Below, piece by piece: positions 18,559 through 26,630 of a DNA stretch of 64,000 bases. Below the pieces are notes generated by a model. That model searched no databases, was not told the origin of the DNA, and worked only from the letters and a program-made list of their open reading frames with translations. Position 1 is the first letter of the stretch. Every line of letters starts with the position of its first letter. The position numbers and the translations under genes were made by a program. Source of the stretch: JBGPQJ01 sp963709295. GTDB taxonomy: Bacteria > Chloroflexota > Anaerolineae > Anaerolineales > Villigracilaceae. The stretch spans positions 62,001-126,000 of the forward strand of contig CAVPVW010000003.1 in NCBI GenBank assembly GCA_963709295.1. The letters are read 5' to 3'.

Positions 18559-19549
18559 ATTTATTGTTGGAATTGTGATAATTTCTTCTATTGGATTGTC
18601 AATCATGGGTTGTTCGTTAACAACATTCATGACACCGGAAGCGATCCAATTTCCAACCTTGCAACTTACCCTGGTCATTCCTTCCGAGACGCCGGAGGAG
18701 CCAACCCGGTTACCTTCTCCTACTCCTCAAGTGGGTCCACAAGGACAAATTGTGTTTACATGCCAGCTGGAAGGTATAAGATTTCTGGACCAGATTTGCA
18801 TCATAAATGCGGATGGAACTGGTTTCAGGCAATTAACCTTGGACGATGGGGCTGCACATTTTTACCCTTCGGTTGCACCAAACGGTATGAGCGTCGTCTA
18901 CTCTGCCAATCCGTCAGGCGTTTATGAAATTTATGAAGTCGACTTGGATGGAAACACCCGGCAAGTGACACATGGTTTGGGTACATTAACCTCCCCTGAA
19001 ATTTCTCCAGATGGTGAATTAATCGCCTTTACACTGGGGGATGGTCAAACTGCTTCATTATGGGTGATTAATAGAGATGGGAGCTACCCCAGAGCATTAT
19101 ATGGACCGGGCTGGGACCCGACTTGGTCACCGGATGGGAAAAAGATCCTATTTGCTTCCTATGATCAATACAATTCCATACAATTATTTACCATCGACCT
19201 CGATGGCTCAAATCTGAAGCAGGTCACGCAGATGGAATTTCTTCGTGGCCGATCAGACTGGTCGCCCGATGGAAAGTGGGCAGCGACTTACGCAGGAGAA
19301 CCGTGGGCAAGGGATTTGTTTTCTTTCCCAATGGATGGGGGAGAACCTGAATTGTTAACTCCTCCCGGGGGAAACAGCCAGGGGCCGAGTATCTCACCAG
19401 ACGGCGACTGGGTGGCATTTACTGCTTACTTTGGCGATATTGGCAACGAAGATGGGTGTGAAATTTATATTATTCGAACCAATGGGACTCAGCTAACACG
19501 CCTGACCGAAAACGACTATTGTGATTGGCAGCCCCGTTGGGGTCCATAA
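18503..19549 (+). CDS. TolB-like beta-propeller lipoprotein
   Basis: A secreted lipoprotein with a hydrophobic signal ending in LSIMGC (lipobox), a Pro/Thr linker, then PD40-type propeller blades recognisable by repeated SPDG cores: APNGMSVVYSANPSGVYEIY, SPDGELIAFT, SPDGKKILFA, SPDGKWAATY and SPDGDWVAFT. It lies outside the cytoplasmic membrane and probably binds protein or carbohydrate partners. The reading frame begins inside the HD-GYP gene; the start is uncertain (TTG 18503, GTG 18512 or TTG 18533), but the overlap itself suggests translational coupling to the signalling operon. Confidence 0.75.
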   Translation: MKKVNSGKRFLETIRKTFKFIVGIVIISSIGLSIMGCSLTTFMTPEAIQFPTLQLTLVIPSETPEEPTRLPSPTPQVGPQGQIVFTCQLEGIRFLDQICIINADGTGFRQLTLDDGAAHFYPSVAPNGMSVVYSANPSGVYEIYEVDLDGNTRQVTHGLGTLTSPEISPDGELIAFTLGDGQTASLWVINRDGSYPRALYGPGWDPTWSPDGKKILFASYDQYNSIQLFTIDLDGSNLKQVTQMEFLRGRSDWSPDGKWAATYAGEPWARDLFSFPMDGGEPELLTPPGGNSQGPSISPDGDWVAFTAYFGDIGNEDGCEIYIIRTNGTQLTRLTENDYCDWQPRWGP

Positions 19550-19566
19550 CATAAAAACCGAAAGCA

Positions 19567-20349
19567 TTACCAGTCGCAGCTGGGGCAGGTATGAACACCT
19601 GCCGATTTCCCAATTTTCTTATACATCGTCACATTGGTGAACGGCTCGCCAAGGATTCCATCGTGGATGGCCCATGAGCGCAGGCGGATGCTATTCCTGG
19701 CAGCTGGTGCTCGAAAGGGTGTCGAATTGTCCAATCGCTTCAGCCATTGTCCGCCCTCCTGAAAACCGGATTCAATCCCCTCCATTTTCTTTCTGCCATT
19801 TTGGTAATTGAAGCCATGTCGTTCGAAGAGTACAGCGTTGTGATAATAAAGCGGTTCTGCAAAATACATTTCATGCCCCAGACTGCTGACAAACTCCTCG
19901 AACTGGGTGATCGCAGAGGACAATAGCCTCAGACCACGACGTACTTGACCAGGAGCCAACCCGTTCTCCATGGCCATTTTTTCGGCATCCAAATTTCTTT
20001 GGAATGTTCCGAATTTGGTCGGTTGCCCGTCGGGCATTTTATCCACGTTAAAACGCGCGGCATCGGGATCGTTAAGAATGTAAAGAAGTATATGGAAATG
20101 TCCGGTAATGGTGTCGGTGATGTGCCCGTACAGAACCGGATCAGGAAACCGCGGCTCGTGGAAGAGTGACATCTCAATATCGCTTGATCCTGGGGCAAAG
20201 CGAAACTTTATAAAGGATTGGAGTCTATTGGATTCCCGGCTTGGAAGGTTGAAATGGTCCAACAATTTTTGCGGGATTAAACGAGTATATATCCTTCTTT
20301 TTTCAGCTTCGGGTAATTCGTTGATGGATGCTATTCTTGAAAGAGGCAT
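19567..20349 (-). CDS. Conserved hypothetical protein with C-terminal CPSC
   Basis: A 260-residue soluble protein I do not recognise. It is rich in aromatic and charged residues (FHEPRFPDPVLYGHITDTI, GHFHILLYILNDPDAARFNV), has His residues in GHFHI and YYHNAVLFERHG, and ends in TCPSCDW, a possible half metal site. The mix of conserved His and Cys could indicate metal binding, but no motif fixes a function. GGCAGGA precedes the ATG. It lies 37 nt after smpB on the same strand, so co-transcription is likely, and converges with the propeller lipoprotein with a 17-nt gap. Confidence 0.6.
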   Translation of the reverse strand: MPLSRIASINELPEAEKRRIYTRLIPQKLLDHFNLPSRESNRLQSFIKFRFAPGSSDIEMSLFHEPRFPDPVLYGHITDTITGHFHILLYILNDPDAARFNVDKMPDGQPTKFGTFQRNLDAEKMAMENGLAPGQVRRGLRLLSSAITQFEEFVSSLGHEMYFAEPLYYHNAVLFERHGFNYQNGRKKMEGIESGFQEGGQWLKRLDNSTPFRAPAARNSIRLRSWAIHDGILGEPFTNVTMYKKIGKSAGVHTCPSCDW

Positions 20350-20386
20350 GATGTCCTGCCAGTCTACCGATGACCAACATAGGAAC

Positions 20387-20842
20387 TTAATGGTTGCTTT
20401 TCTGCCTGCTTAGCTCACGTTCCTCGTCGCGTTTGGCTATGGACGCACGTTTATCATGTAATTTTTTACCTTTTGCAAGCGCTATTTCGACCTTAGCGCG
20501 TCCATTCTTTAAATATACTTTAGTTGGAATGATGGTTACCCCTTTTTGCCTGACCGCATCCCATAGTTCAAGGATTTCCTTCCTGTGAAGGAGGAGTTGA
20601 CGTTTGCGTTTGGGATCGTGGTTGAACCGATTGGCCTGTTCATAGGGGGCAATATGGGATTCGACCAGCCAGGCGTTCCTTCCATCCACATCCACATACG
20701 CCTCCGCAATGCTTACCTGACCGGCACGGATCGATTTAATTTCCGAGCCTTGCAAGGCAAGACCTGCTTCGAATTGTTCCAGAAGGAAATATTCAAAACT
20801 CGCTTTTCTATTTGTTGCTACAATTTTATTTTTTTCTGCCAT
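20387..20842 (-). CDS. smpB: SsrA-binding protein SmpB
   Basis: A 151-residue SmpB, the protein that brings tmRNA to stalled ribosomes for trans-translation. The opening KIVATNRKASFEYFLLEQFE, the core LQGSEIKSIRAGQVSIAEAY, the HDPKRKRQLLLHRKEI helix and the basic C-terminal tail (KGKKLHDKRASIAKRDEERE) are all present. The tail is the part that enters the mRNA channel. Length fits the family (~150-160). No tmRNA gene is visible in this window. Confidence 0.95.
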   Translation of the reverse strand: MAEKNKIVATNRKASFEYFLLEQFEAGLALQGSEIKSIRAGQVSIAEAYVDVDGRNAWLVESHIAPYEQANRFNHDPKRKRQLLLHRKEILELWDAVRQKGVTIIPTKVYLKNGRAKVEIALAKGKKLHDKRASIAKRDEERELSRQKSNH

Positions 20843-20882
20843 GGATTATCGAAAAGATTGTAACATGGTGCAATGGCCTAAT

Positions 20883-21851
20883 TCAACCCCACTTGAGTAT
20901 CGCCAAGCCCGCAAATAGTCGTAGAATCCCAGCCAGGACCAAGGCTGAGACGATCCCTATAACATCCGCAAACAGGGGACCGGCCAATGAACCTGTTAGC
21001 ACGGCGATATTCAATATAATGGTGTACCAGGCAAGGTGGGAAGGACGATCGTTAATAGGGATTTTCTCAAGAAGGTAGTTCGCCGATGCACCTGCAACCA
21101 AAGCCCAGATTAATCCCCCTACAGCAGACACAAGGTAATATTGCCAGACCACTGTGGAGAAGGCCAATGCGATTGGGTATATGCTCATTCCAGCCACACC
21201 CAAACCAGTGACATTCTTGTGGCCGGAGCGTTTCACAATTCGAGCAAGCTGTGTGGAAGCGAGCAATACAGTCAGGTAGAATAGTGCCGTCCCGATCCCG
21301 ATGTTTTCATCGGTAAGCTGCAGATTTCTCACGTTATATACAGGAAAAAGGGGTACGGCAAGATATTGGGCAAGATGGAATCCCAGGAATAGTATCAGGG
21401 TGATCTTGAATGGAGTCTTCCAAATGTCGGTACGCAGGGAAGAACTCTTGGATTTTGCAGGCTGAGCAGATACATCAGCGGACTCAAGCTGAGGAGCAGA
21501 AAGTGCCTCACTGGCCGTTTCCTCGTTTAGCGGACGGACTTTGTACAGATGAAAGCTGCTCATCCCTCCGCCGATTGCGCCGATTAGAAAAACAATCTGG
21601 TAATTGAGTGGATAAGCAACCCGGTCCAGCAGAATCCCACATCCCAAAGATGTCAACATAAAAGTGATTGACAAGAGTACATTCCGTGAACCTGCAACAT
21701 AAGCTCTATATTGAACGGGCACAGCAGTCGCGAACATCACATTAAAGCCAACGCCCAACGCGGTAAGGGGGATCCCCATCAATAATGCCAGCCCGATGAG
21801 AGCCCAGGTTTGGGTGGGCGCATCAAACAACCAGGGAATCGGTACCCATAA
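20883..21851 (-). CDS. MFS transporter, C-terminal part (after frame change)
   Basis: This frame carries the remaining ~322 residues of the major-facilitator protein begun at 22149. It opens with LWVPIPWLF and holds about nine membrane spans with the long cytosolic loop (residues rich in Ser, Glu and Lys around LSAPQLESADVSAQPAKSKS) typical of the link between the two six-helix halves. It ends with a normal stop. Joining to the first part needs one base removed from the A5 run at 21850-21854. No independent start signal is seen. Confidence 0.75.
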   Translation of the reverse strand, partial: LWVPIPWLFDAPTQTWALIGLALLMGIPLTALGVGFNVMFATAVPVQYRAYVAGSRNVLLSITFMLTSLGCGILLDRVAYPLNYQIVFLIGAIGGGMSSFHLYKVRPLNEETASEALSAPQLESADVSAQPAKSKSSSLRTDIWKTPFKITLILFLGFHLAQYLAVPLFPVYNVRNLQLTDENIGIGTALFYLTVLLASTQLARIVKRSGHKNVTGLGVAGMSIYPIALAFSTVVWQYYLVSAVGGLIWALVAGASANYLLEKIPINDRPSHLAWYTIILNIAVLTGSLAGPLFADVIGIVSALVLAGILRLFAGLAILKWG

Positions 21852-22149
21852 AAAGGAATCCGATTCGGTAGAAAATGGATGTCCAAAAGACTGCTTTTCC
21901 AATGGAACGCTTTTCCAGCCAGTGAGCGGCAGGAATTGCAAAAAGCAGGTTCACCACTGCACTGGTGGCGCTAAGAAGCCCCACTTGAAGAGGTGTCGCT
22001 CCCAACCGTGTGACATATACGTTAAGGAAGTTAATGGCACTTCCGTTTAAAACGCCAAACCAGGCAATGTCGAGGAAGAGATGCAAAAAATTATTCCGGT
22101 ATTTTTCCGGAACATCTCTGTTTACAAGAATTCGCTGAATTCCGATCAC
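21823..22149 (-). CDS. MFS transporter, N-terminal part
   Basis: The first ~99 residues of a major-facilitator transporter of about 420 residues. Spans 1-2 (LHLFLDIAWFGVLNGSAINF; LGATPLQVGLLSATSAVVNL) and the loop-2/3 basic motif HWLEKRSIGK fit the superfamily. The substrate is unknown. The frame closes early at 21823 because of one extra base; see the C-terminal entry. The start is GTG 22149, placed 7 nt after a TATAAT box with no ribosome-binding site. It is divergent from the class-V PLP enzyme. Confidence 0.75.
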   Translation of the reverse strand: MIGIQRILVNRDVPEKYRNNFLHLFLDIAWFGVLNGSAINFLNVYVTRLGATPLQVGLLSATSAVVNLLFAIPAAHWLEKRSIGKAVFWTSIFYRIGFLFMGTDSLVV

Positions 22150-22156
22150 GGGCTGA

Positions 22157-22162
22157 ATTATA
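22157..22162 (-). promoter_or_regulatory. Predicted -10 box of the MFS gene, leaderless type
   Basis: TATAAT on the minus strand, 7 nt before the GTG start at 22149. The message would begin at the start codon. No recognisable -35. Confidence 0.55.
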
Positions 22163-22220
22163 TCGTTGCGCTCAAGATTGTGGAGACAAAAAGAGACTAG
22201 AATTATCGCAAGGAGACGAC

Positions 22221-23363
22221 ATGCACAATCTTCGACGTTTATTTATGCTTGACCCCGATGTGACTTTTTTAAACCACGGTTCTTTTGGGGCGGTTCCAAG
22301 GTCTGTTTTTAGTGAATATCAATTCTGGCAGCGTGAATTGGAACGACAGCCGGTGGAGTTTCTTGGACGGCGGTTTACACAACTAATGCTGGACGCACGC
22401 TCATCCTTGGCTGATTATATTCATGCCTCGCAAACCGAGGTGGTTTTCACCCCCAATGTAACCGTTTCGATTAATATCGTCGCCCGGTCGCTGGATTTGG
22501 CAGAAGGGGATGAAGTCATTTCAACCGATCACGAATATGGCGCATGTGATCGAACCTGGCGGTTTTTATCACACGAAAGAGGCTTCCGTTATATTCGGCA
22601 ACCTGTTTCGCTTCCCATCCATTCTGAGGAGGAATTTATCAATTCGTTGTGGAAGGGAGTAACGCCTAAGACAAAAGTAATTTTCCTGAGCCACATCACC
22701 AGCCCGACAGCCACCATTTTCCCCGTTGCTGCCGTGTGCAAACGTGGGAGGCGGGAGGGAATTTTGACGGTTATAGATGGTGCCCATGTGCCGGGGCAGA
22801 TTCCCCTGGATATGGAATCCATCGGCGCGGATTTCTATGGCGGGAATCTGCACAAGTGGCTTTGCGCTCCAAAAGGCGCTGGATTTCTGTATGCAAGACC
22901 AGACGTACAGCATTTGCTAAAACCACTTATTGTGTCCTGGGGGTACGAGAGCGAAAATCCAACAAATTCAAAATTTGTGGATTATCACGAATGGACAGGG
23001 ACCAGGGATTTCGCCGCCTACCTGGCTGTTCCTGCCGCTATCAAATTTCAATCAGATCATGATTGGGGAACCGTGAGAGGTGAATGCCACGACCTGGCCA
23101 GAGAAGCCCAGCAAAGAATATGCAAGTTTACCGGGCTTGCACCATTACATGTGGTTGAATCGTTTTTTGGTCAATTCGTTTCAATTCCGTTGCCTGATGT
23201 GATTTCACCCACGAAATTTAAGGTAAGTCTGTACGATCGGTATAAAGTTGAAGTCCCCATCATCGCATGGAATGGCAGGAAATTAATCAGGGTAAGCGTT
23301 CAGGGGTATAACACAAGGCGGGATATCGATAAATTGTTGTATGCTTTGGAACGCTTACTTTAG
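22221..23363 (+). CDS. Class-V PLP-dependent enzyme (isopenicillin-N-epimerase-like)
   Basis: A 380-residue fold-type I PLP enzyme of the class-V/NifS-like group. The N terminus FLNHGSFGAVPRSVF is characteristic of the isopenicillin-N epimerase branch, the cofactor Asp sits in TVIDGAHVPGQ, and the Schiff-base lysine is K212 in NLHKWLCAPKGAGFL. Despite the family name, antibiotic synthesis is not implied; members act as epimerases, lyases or desulfurase-like enzymes on amino acids and related compounds. AAGGAG precedes the ATG by 9 nt. Its end overlaps the convergent neighbour by 9 nt. Confidence 0.85.
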   Translation: MHNLRRLFMLDPDVTFLNHGSFGAVPRSVFSEYQFWQRELERQPVEFLGRRFTQLMLDARSSLADYIHASQTEVVFTPNVTVSINIVARSLDLAEGDEVISTDHEYGACDRTWRFLSHERGFRYIRQPVSLPIHSEEEFINSLWKGVTPKTKVIFLSHITSPTATIFPVAAVCKRGRREGILTVIDGAHVPGQIPLDMESIGADFYGGNLHKWLCAPKGAGFLYARPDVQHLLKPLIVSWGYESENPTNSKFVDYHEWTGTRDFAAYLAVPAAIKFQSDHDWGTVRGECHDLAREAQQRICKFTGLAPLHVVESFFGQFVSIPLPDVISPTKFKVSLYDRYKVEVPIIAWNGRKLIRVSVQGYNTRRDIDKLLYALERLL

Positions 23364-24716
23364 TTCTTTCGCCAATAGAGTAAGTTCTTCAGGGGTAAGT
23401 GTTGCAGTGACAGGCCGAGAGTTCTCTCGTGCCCATTTGTGCAACGGTTCCTGCCAATTCACAAGTGCCCGTGAATCGGCTGGATAATGGCTCGCCCTTG
23501 TGCCTGTATTTATGAAATCGTCCCTGCCCAATGCATCGATCCAGTCATCCCAGGTAGCCATATCCGGAGTGATAGAAAATGTGGAAAGACCGGAAAAGAA
23601 CAAGGGCTTATCCTTGGGAAATTGCCCGGACATTTCCTTTAAGTAGCGAGCACTATCCTTTGTATTGAAAATCAGCCATAGCGGGAGCAATCCGCTCATC
23701 CGGGCGCTGTTTGAATCGAATTGACTGAAACATTCTACGGAGACGCCTGCCGGCTTAACGCCCTCCTTTGCCATTAATTTCAATGCAGAGGCAAAAGCCA
23801 GTCTGGAAAAATCGTTCGGGTGCGGAAGCGGGATGCGGATAAATCGGAATCCCTCACTTTGGCAGTATTGCTCAAGGCTTTCTGCAAATCCCGGCTCAGA
23901 TCCCCACTCGGATTCGGGTCCGCGCTCGAGAGGATAGCGGGTCAGCCTCCAGTCGTGATACTTTAGACCCGTGCTGTAAGCATAGGATACTATTCGTGGA
24001 GAAGCAGCCAGGAATTCCTCCGCCGGAATATCTCCCCAACCGCCGACCTGAAAGACACTTCTTTCACCCACTCTATACCTCAGCCAGGTGGCGCCGCCTT
24101 CCAGGTAAATCACAACGCCTCCGGGTTGGAGGTGTTTCTTGATAAATTCTGCGTATAACTCCGGGATATCGACTAGTTTAAATCTAAGGTGATTCACAAA
24201 CCGGGTCAGCCATCCATCGTGAATCGGATCGTAATGCTGAATCGTGATCAGGCGAGCATCCTCTGATGCGATCCGAAGGGCATCATTTAGGGAACGATTC
24301 AGATATTCTTCAGCATCTCCTTCGTAGGAACCATGCTTCAGAGTGATCACGAAAGCCTGAGGGAGGAAAGGTCCTCCTGTGGCGAGAGACAAATAAGTGG
24401 ATGCCCCTCCTAGTGCAGCTCCAAGTGTGATGGCTGGAAACTGAGCATGCAGGTCGGAGTAATCATCCAATCTGGTCTGTATCAAATCATCGAGATCGAA
24501 TTCCTTTAGAGTCTCTGGCGAAAGCCCGGATGCGGATTGAAATCTGCTGATGGCGAATCGCCCAACACTTTGAGGAAATGCCCCTAATAAATTAAGTAAG
24601 CCTCGCTGCCATGCCGGGAACTTGTAATTCTCGATTAACTCTCCACGCAGACCAGCAGCCACTGCGCGGGTGACGATCGGCGACGAGCTTTCGGGTGATT
24701 CATGCGGTTTATTCAT
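23355..24716 (-). CDS. Conserved hypothetical protein, 453 aa
   Basis: A soluble protein I cannot assign. Features visible: a glycine-rich segment FPAITLGAALGGASTYLSLA, HYDPIHDGW, a strand-turn-strand LQPGGVVIYLEGGATWLRYR, and C-terminal MATWDDWIDALGRDDFINTG. The first of these loosely recalls a nucleotide or cofactor loop, and the second part recalls the end of methyltransferase-like folds, but neither is convincing. No signal peptide or membrane span. Its start codon lies only 29 bp from that of the divergent patatin gene, so the two share a promoter region. Confidence 0.6.
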   Translation of the reverse strand: MNKPHESPESSSPIVTRAVAAGLRGELIENYKFPAWQRGLLNLLGAFPQSVGRFAISRFQSASGLSPETLKEFDLDDLIQTRLDDYSDLHAQFPAITLGAALGGASTYLSLATGGPFLPQAFVITLKHGSYEGDAEEYLNRSLNDALRIASEDARLITIQHYDPIHDGWLTRFVNHLRFKLVDIPELYAEFIKKHLQPGGVVIYLEGGATWLRYRVGERSVFQVGGWGDIPAEEFLAASPRIVSYAYSTGLKYHDWRLTRYPLERGPESEWGSEPGFAESLEQYCQSEGFRFIRIPLPHPNDFSRLAFASALKLMAKEGVKPAGVSVECFSQFDSNSARMSGLLPLWLIFNTKDSARYLKEMSGQFPKDKPLFFSGLSTFSITPDMATWDDWIDALGRDDFINTGTRASHYPADSRALVNWQEPLHKWARENSRPVTATLTPEELTLLAKELK

Positions 24717-24733
24717 TGGGTTCTCTTAGGGCG

Positions 24734-24739
24734 TATAAT
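24734..24739 (+). promoter_or_regulatory. Predicted -10 box of the patatin gene, leaderless type
   Basis: TATAAT 6 nt before ATG 24746. It lies in a 29-bp gap between divergent start codons, leaving no room for an untranslated leader or ribosome-binding site. Confidence 0.6.
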
Positions 24740-24745
24740 CAAATT

Positions 24746-25624
24746 ATGATTGAATTTACTCTTGCTTTGGGCGGTGGTGGTACGCGTGGAGCGGCGCATA
24801 TCGGTGTCCTGCGCGTGCTTGAGCGCGAAGGCTGCCGCATTCGTGGTATTTCCGGTACAAGCATCGGAAGTATCATCGCTTCGCTTTATGCAGCAGGTTT
24901 CTCGCCGGATCAGATCGAAGAACGGGTGGCCTCTATTGATTTTACCCGCCTCTACGGAAGATTGCTATCCGATGGGCCGGGGCTTTTGGGTATTTCGGGC
25001 ATCCATAAATGGCTGGATGAATATCTTGGTTCTCGTACTTTGGAGAATCTGCAAATCCCCTGTGCTGTGATCGCGGTGGACATGCGCAGCAAACATCAGA
25101 TTACGTTCACTCAGGGTAGTGTTGTGGACGCGATTCTTGGGTCCATTGCTGTGCCTGGAATCTTTCCTCCACACCAATATGGACCCTATGAATTGATTGA
25201 TGGCGGGACCCTTGATCCGGTCCCGGTACGCGCTGCCCGTAGTTTTGCGCCTAACCTGCCAACCGTTGCTGTAATTTTGTCGGTTCCTCCGAATATTCCG
25301 CACGAGGCATGGAATGTGCCCTTGCCCCTTCCGCAGGTCATTGCAAGCCGGCTGACTCGGTTACGGATTACTCAGGCTTTTGGTATATTCCTGGAAGCTG
25401 TAGATATTGGCCAGCGCAGCCTGACCGCCCTCCGGTTGAGCGCTGACAAACCTGATATTCTAATCAGGCCTGACATTACAGGCATTTCATTTCTTGGGGA
25501 AATCGATGTGGCGAGTGTCGTTCGCAGAGGTGAAATTGCCGCTGAAAAAATCCTCCCTGAGATTAGAAAGACTGCTTCATGGCAGTCACGGATAATCCGG
25601 CAAATGAAAAGTTGGGGGGACTGA
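24746..25624 (+). CDS. Patatin-like phospholipase
   Basis: A 292-residue patatin-fold lipid acyl hydrolase. The oxyanion loop is GGGGTRGAAHIG (9-20), the nucleophile S39 lies in GTSIGS, and the catalytic Asp D152 in DGG, so the Ser-Asp dyad is complete. The family removes acyl chains from glycerophospholipids. No signal peptide, so it acts from the cytosolic side. I choose ATG 24746: the frame extends upstream to 24695 but would then overlap the divergent gene's start. The next small gene overlaps its stop (TGATG), which indicates translational coupling. Confidence 0.88.
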   Translation: MIEFTLALGGGGTRGAAHIGVLRVLEREGCRIRGISGTSIGSIIASLYAAGFSPDQIEERVASIDFTRLYGRLLSDGPGLLGISGIHKWLDEYLGSRTLENLQIPCAVIAVDMRSKHQITFTQGSVVDAILGSIAVPGIFPPHQYGPYELIDGGTLDPVPVRAARSFAPNLPTVAVILSVPPNIPHEAWNVPLPLPQVIASRLTRLRITQAFGIFLEAVDIGQRSLTALRLSADKPDILIRPDITGISFLGEIDVASVVRRGEIAAEKILPEIRKTASWQSRIIRQMKSWGD

Positions 25625-25851
25625 TGAGGCGCGATTTGCGTCATTATGCCTCCCAAACTACATTCCGGTTGGTGGCGGGATCCCTCTTTCTGCTTTTCAC
25701 AATTGGTATCGGAGCGATATGGTTGATCTATGGTCCGTATGCGGCACTCATGGGATTCCTTTGCCTGTTGGGGGCTTTGGTTCCGATCGGATTGATCGTG
25801 CTCTCGATTTATGGAATGGATTGGGTTGTGAAGCGGGGTAATAGGGATTAA
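25624..25851 (+). CDS. Small two-span membrane protein
   Basis: A 75-residue protein with a basic N terminus (MRRDLRHYASQTTFRLVAG) and two hydrophobic segments (LFLLFTIGIGAIWLIYG; MGFLCLLGALVPIGLIVLSI), ending in a basic tail. ATG 25624 overlaps the patatin stop as TGATG and follows a G6 run, so I prefer it to the in-frame ATG at 25579. It is probably a membrane partner of the patatin or simply coupled to it. No family recognised. Confidence 0.65.
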   Translation: MRRDLRHYASQTTFRLVAGSLFLLFTIGIGAIWLIYGPYAALMGFLCLLGALVPIGLIVLSIYGMDWVVKRGNRD

Positions 25852-25869
25852 TTTATCTCCGAGGAATTG

Positions 25870-26517
25870 ATGGAACCTATCACGACAACTTTCGAAGACT
25901 GGACCCTTCGCGTTAAACCACCGGGGAATCGACCGGCCAGGGTAATGATCTTATTGCATGGATGGACGGGCGACGAAACATCGATGTGGTTTTTTGCCCG
26001 CAACTTCCGAAGCGATTACTGGCTCGTTGCGCCTAGGGCACCCTATTCAGCGCCTCAGGGTGGTTATTCATGGCGGCCGATGAATCCCACATCGACCCAC
26101 CCGCCAACCTATGAGCAAATGCGGCCTTCGACAGCCATGTTGTTTGACTTCATTGAGCGCTGGGGGATCGCCAACTCGGTCGATGTTGCACAAGTCGATA
26201 TGATGGGATTCAGCCAGGGTGCAGCCATGACCCTTACCTTTGCCCTTACCTACCCGGAACATGTACGGAAAATTGGCATCCTGGCAGGTTTTCCGCCTCT
26301 GGAAATTGAACCACTTGCTCAGTCGAAACCACTGCAGGGTAAAGCTGCCTTCATCGCACATGGCACAGCCGACGAACTGGTGCACGTGGAAAATGCGCGA
26401 CAATCCATAAGCCTGCTAGAAAAAGCAGGAGCCAGAGTGACTTTCTGTGAATCGGATGTCGGCCACAAAGTTAGCGCAGAATGCCTTCGTGCTCTGGAAG
26501 AATTTTTCTCAAGCTGA
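25870..26517 (+). CDS. Alpha/beta hydrolase, phospholipase/carboxylesterase type
   Basis: A 215-residue serine hydrolase. The oxyanion strand is ILLHGWTGDE, the nucleophile elbow GFSQGA, the acid Asp in HGTADELV and the catalytic His in VGHKVS, in the order of the YpfH/carboxylesterase family. Substrates are short acyl esters or lysophospholipids. AGGA 5 nt upstream supports ATG 25870. It lies 18 nt after the small membrane gene and likely belongs to the same transcript as the patatin, suggesting a lipid-turnover unit. Confidence 0.82.
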   Translation: MEPITTTFEDWTLRVKPPGNRPARVMILLHGWTGDETSMWFFARNFRSDYWLVAPRAPYSAPQGGYSWRPMNPTSTHPPTYEQMRPSTAMLFDFIERWGIANSVDVAQVDMMGFSQGAAMTLTFALTYPEHVRKIGILAGFPPLEIEPLAQSKPLQGKAAFIAHGTADELVHVENARQSISLLEKAGARVTFCESDVGHKVSAECLRALEEFFSS

Positions 26518-26569
26518 TTACCGGAATCAAATTTGGAGTTCTTGCATTAATCTCCCGCTAATATCCGAA

Positions 26570-26598
26570 TTGACGTAAATTCCGTTTGAGTGTATCCT
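26570..26598 (+). promoter_or_regulatory. Predicted promoter of the transpeptidase-redox operon
   Basis: TTGACG (26570-26575), 17-bp spacer, TATCCT (26593-26598), 32 nt before ATG 26631. Confidence 0.5.
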
Positions 26599-26630
26599 CT
26601 TCGGGCTGTTCACCAAAGGGCAATACACCT

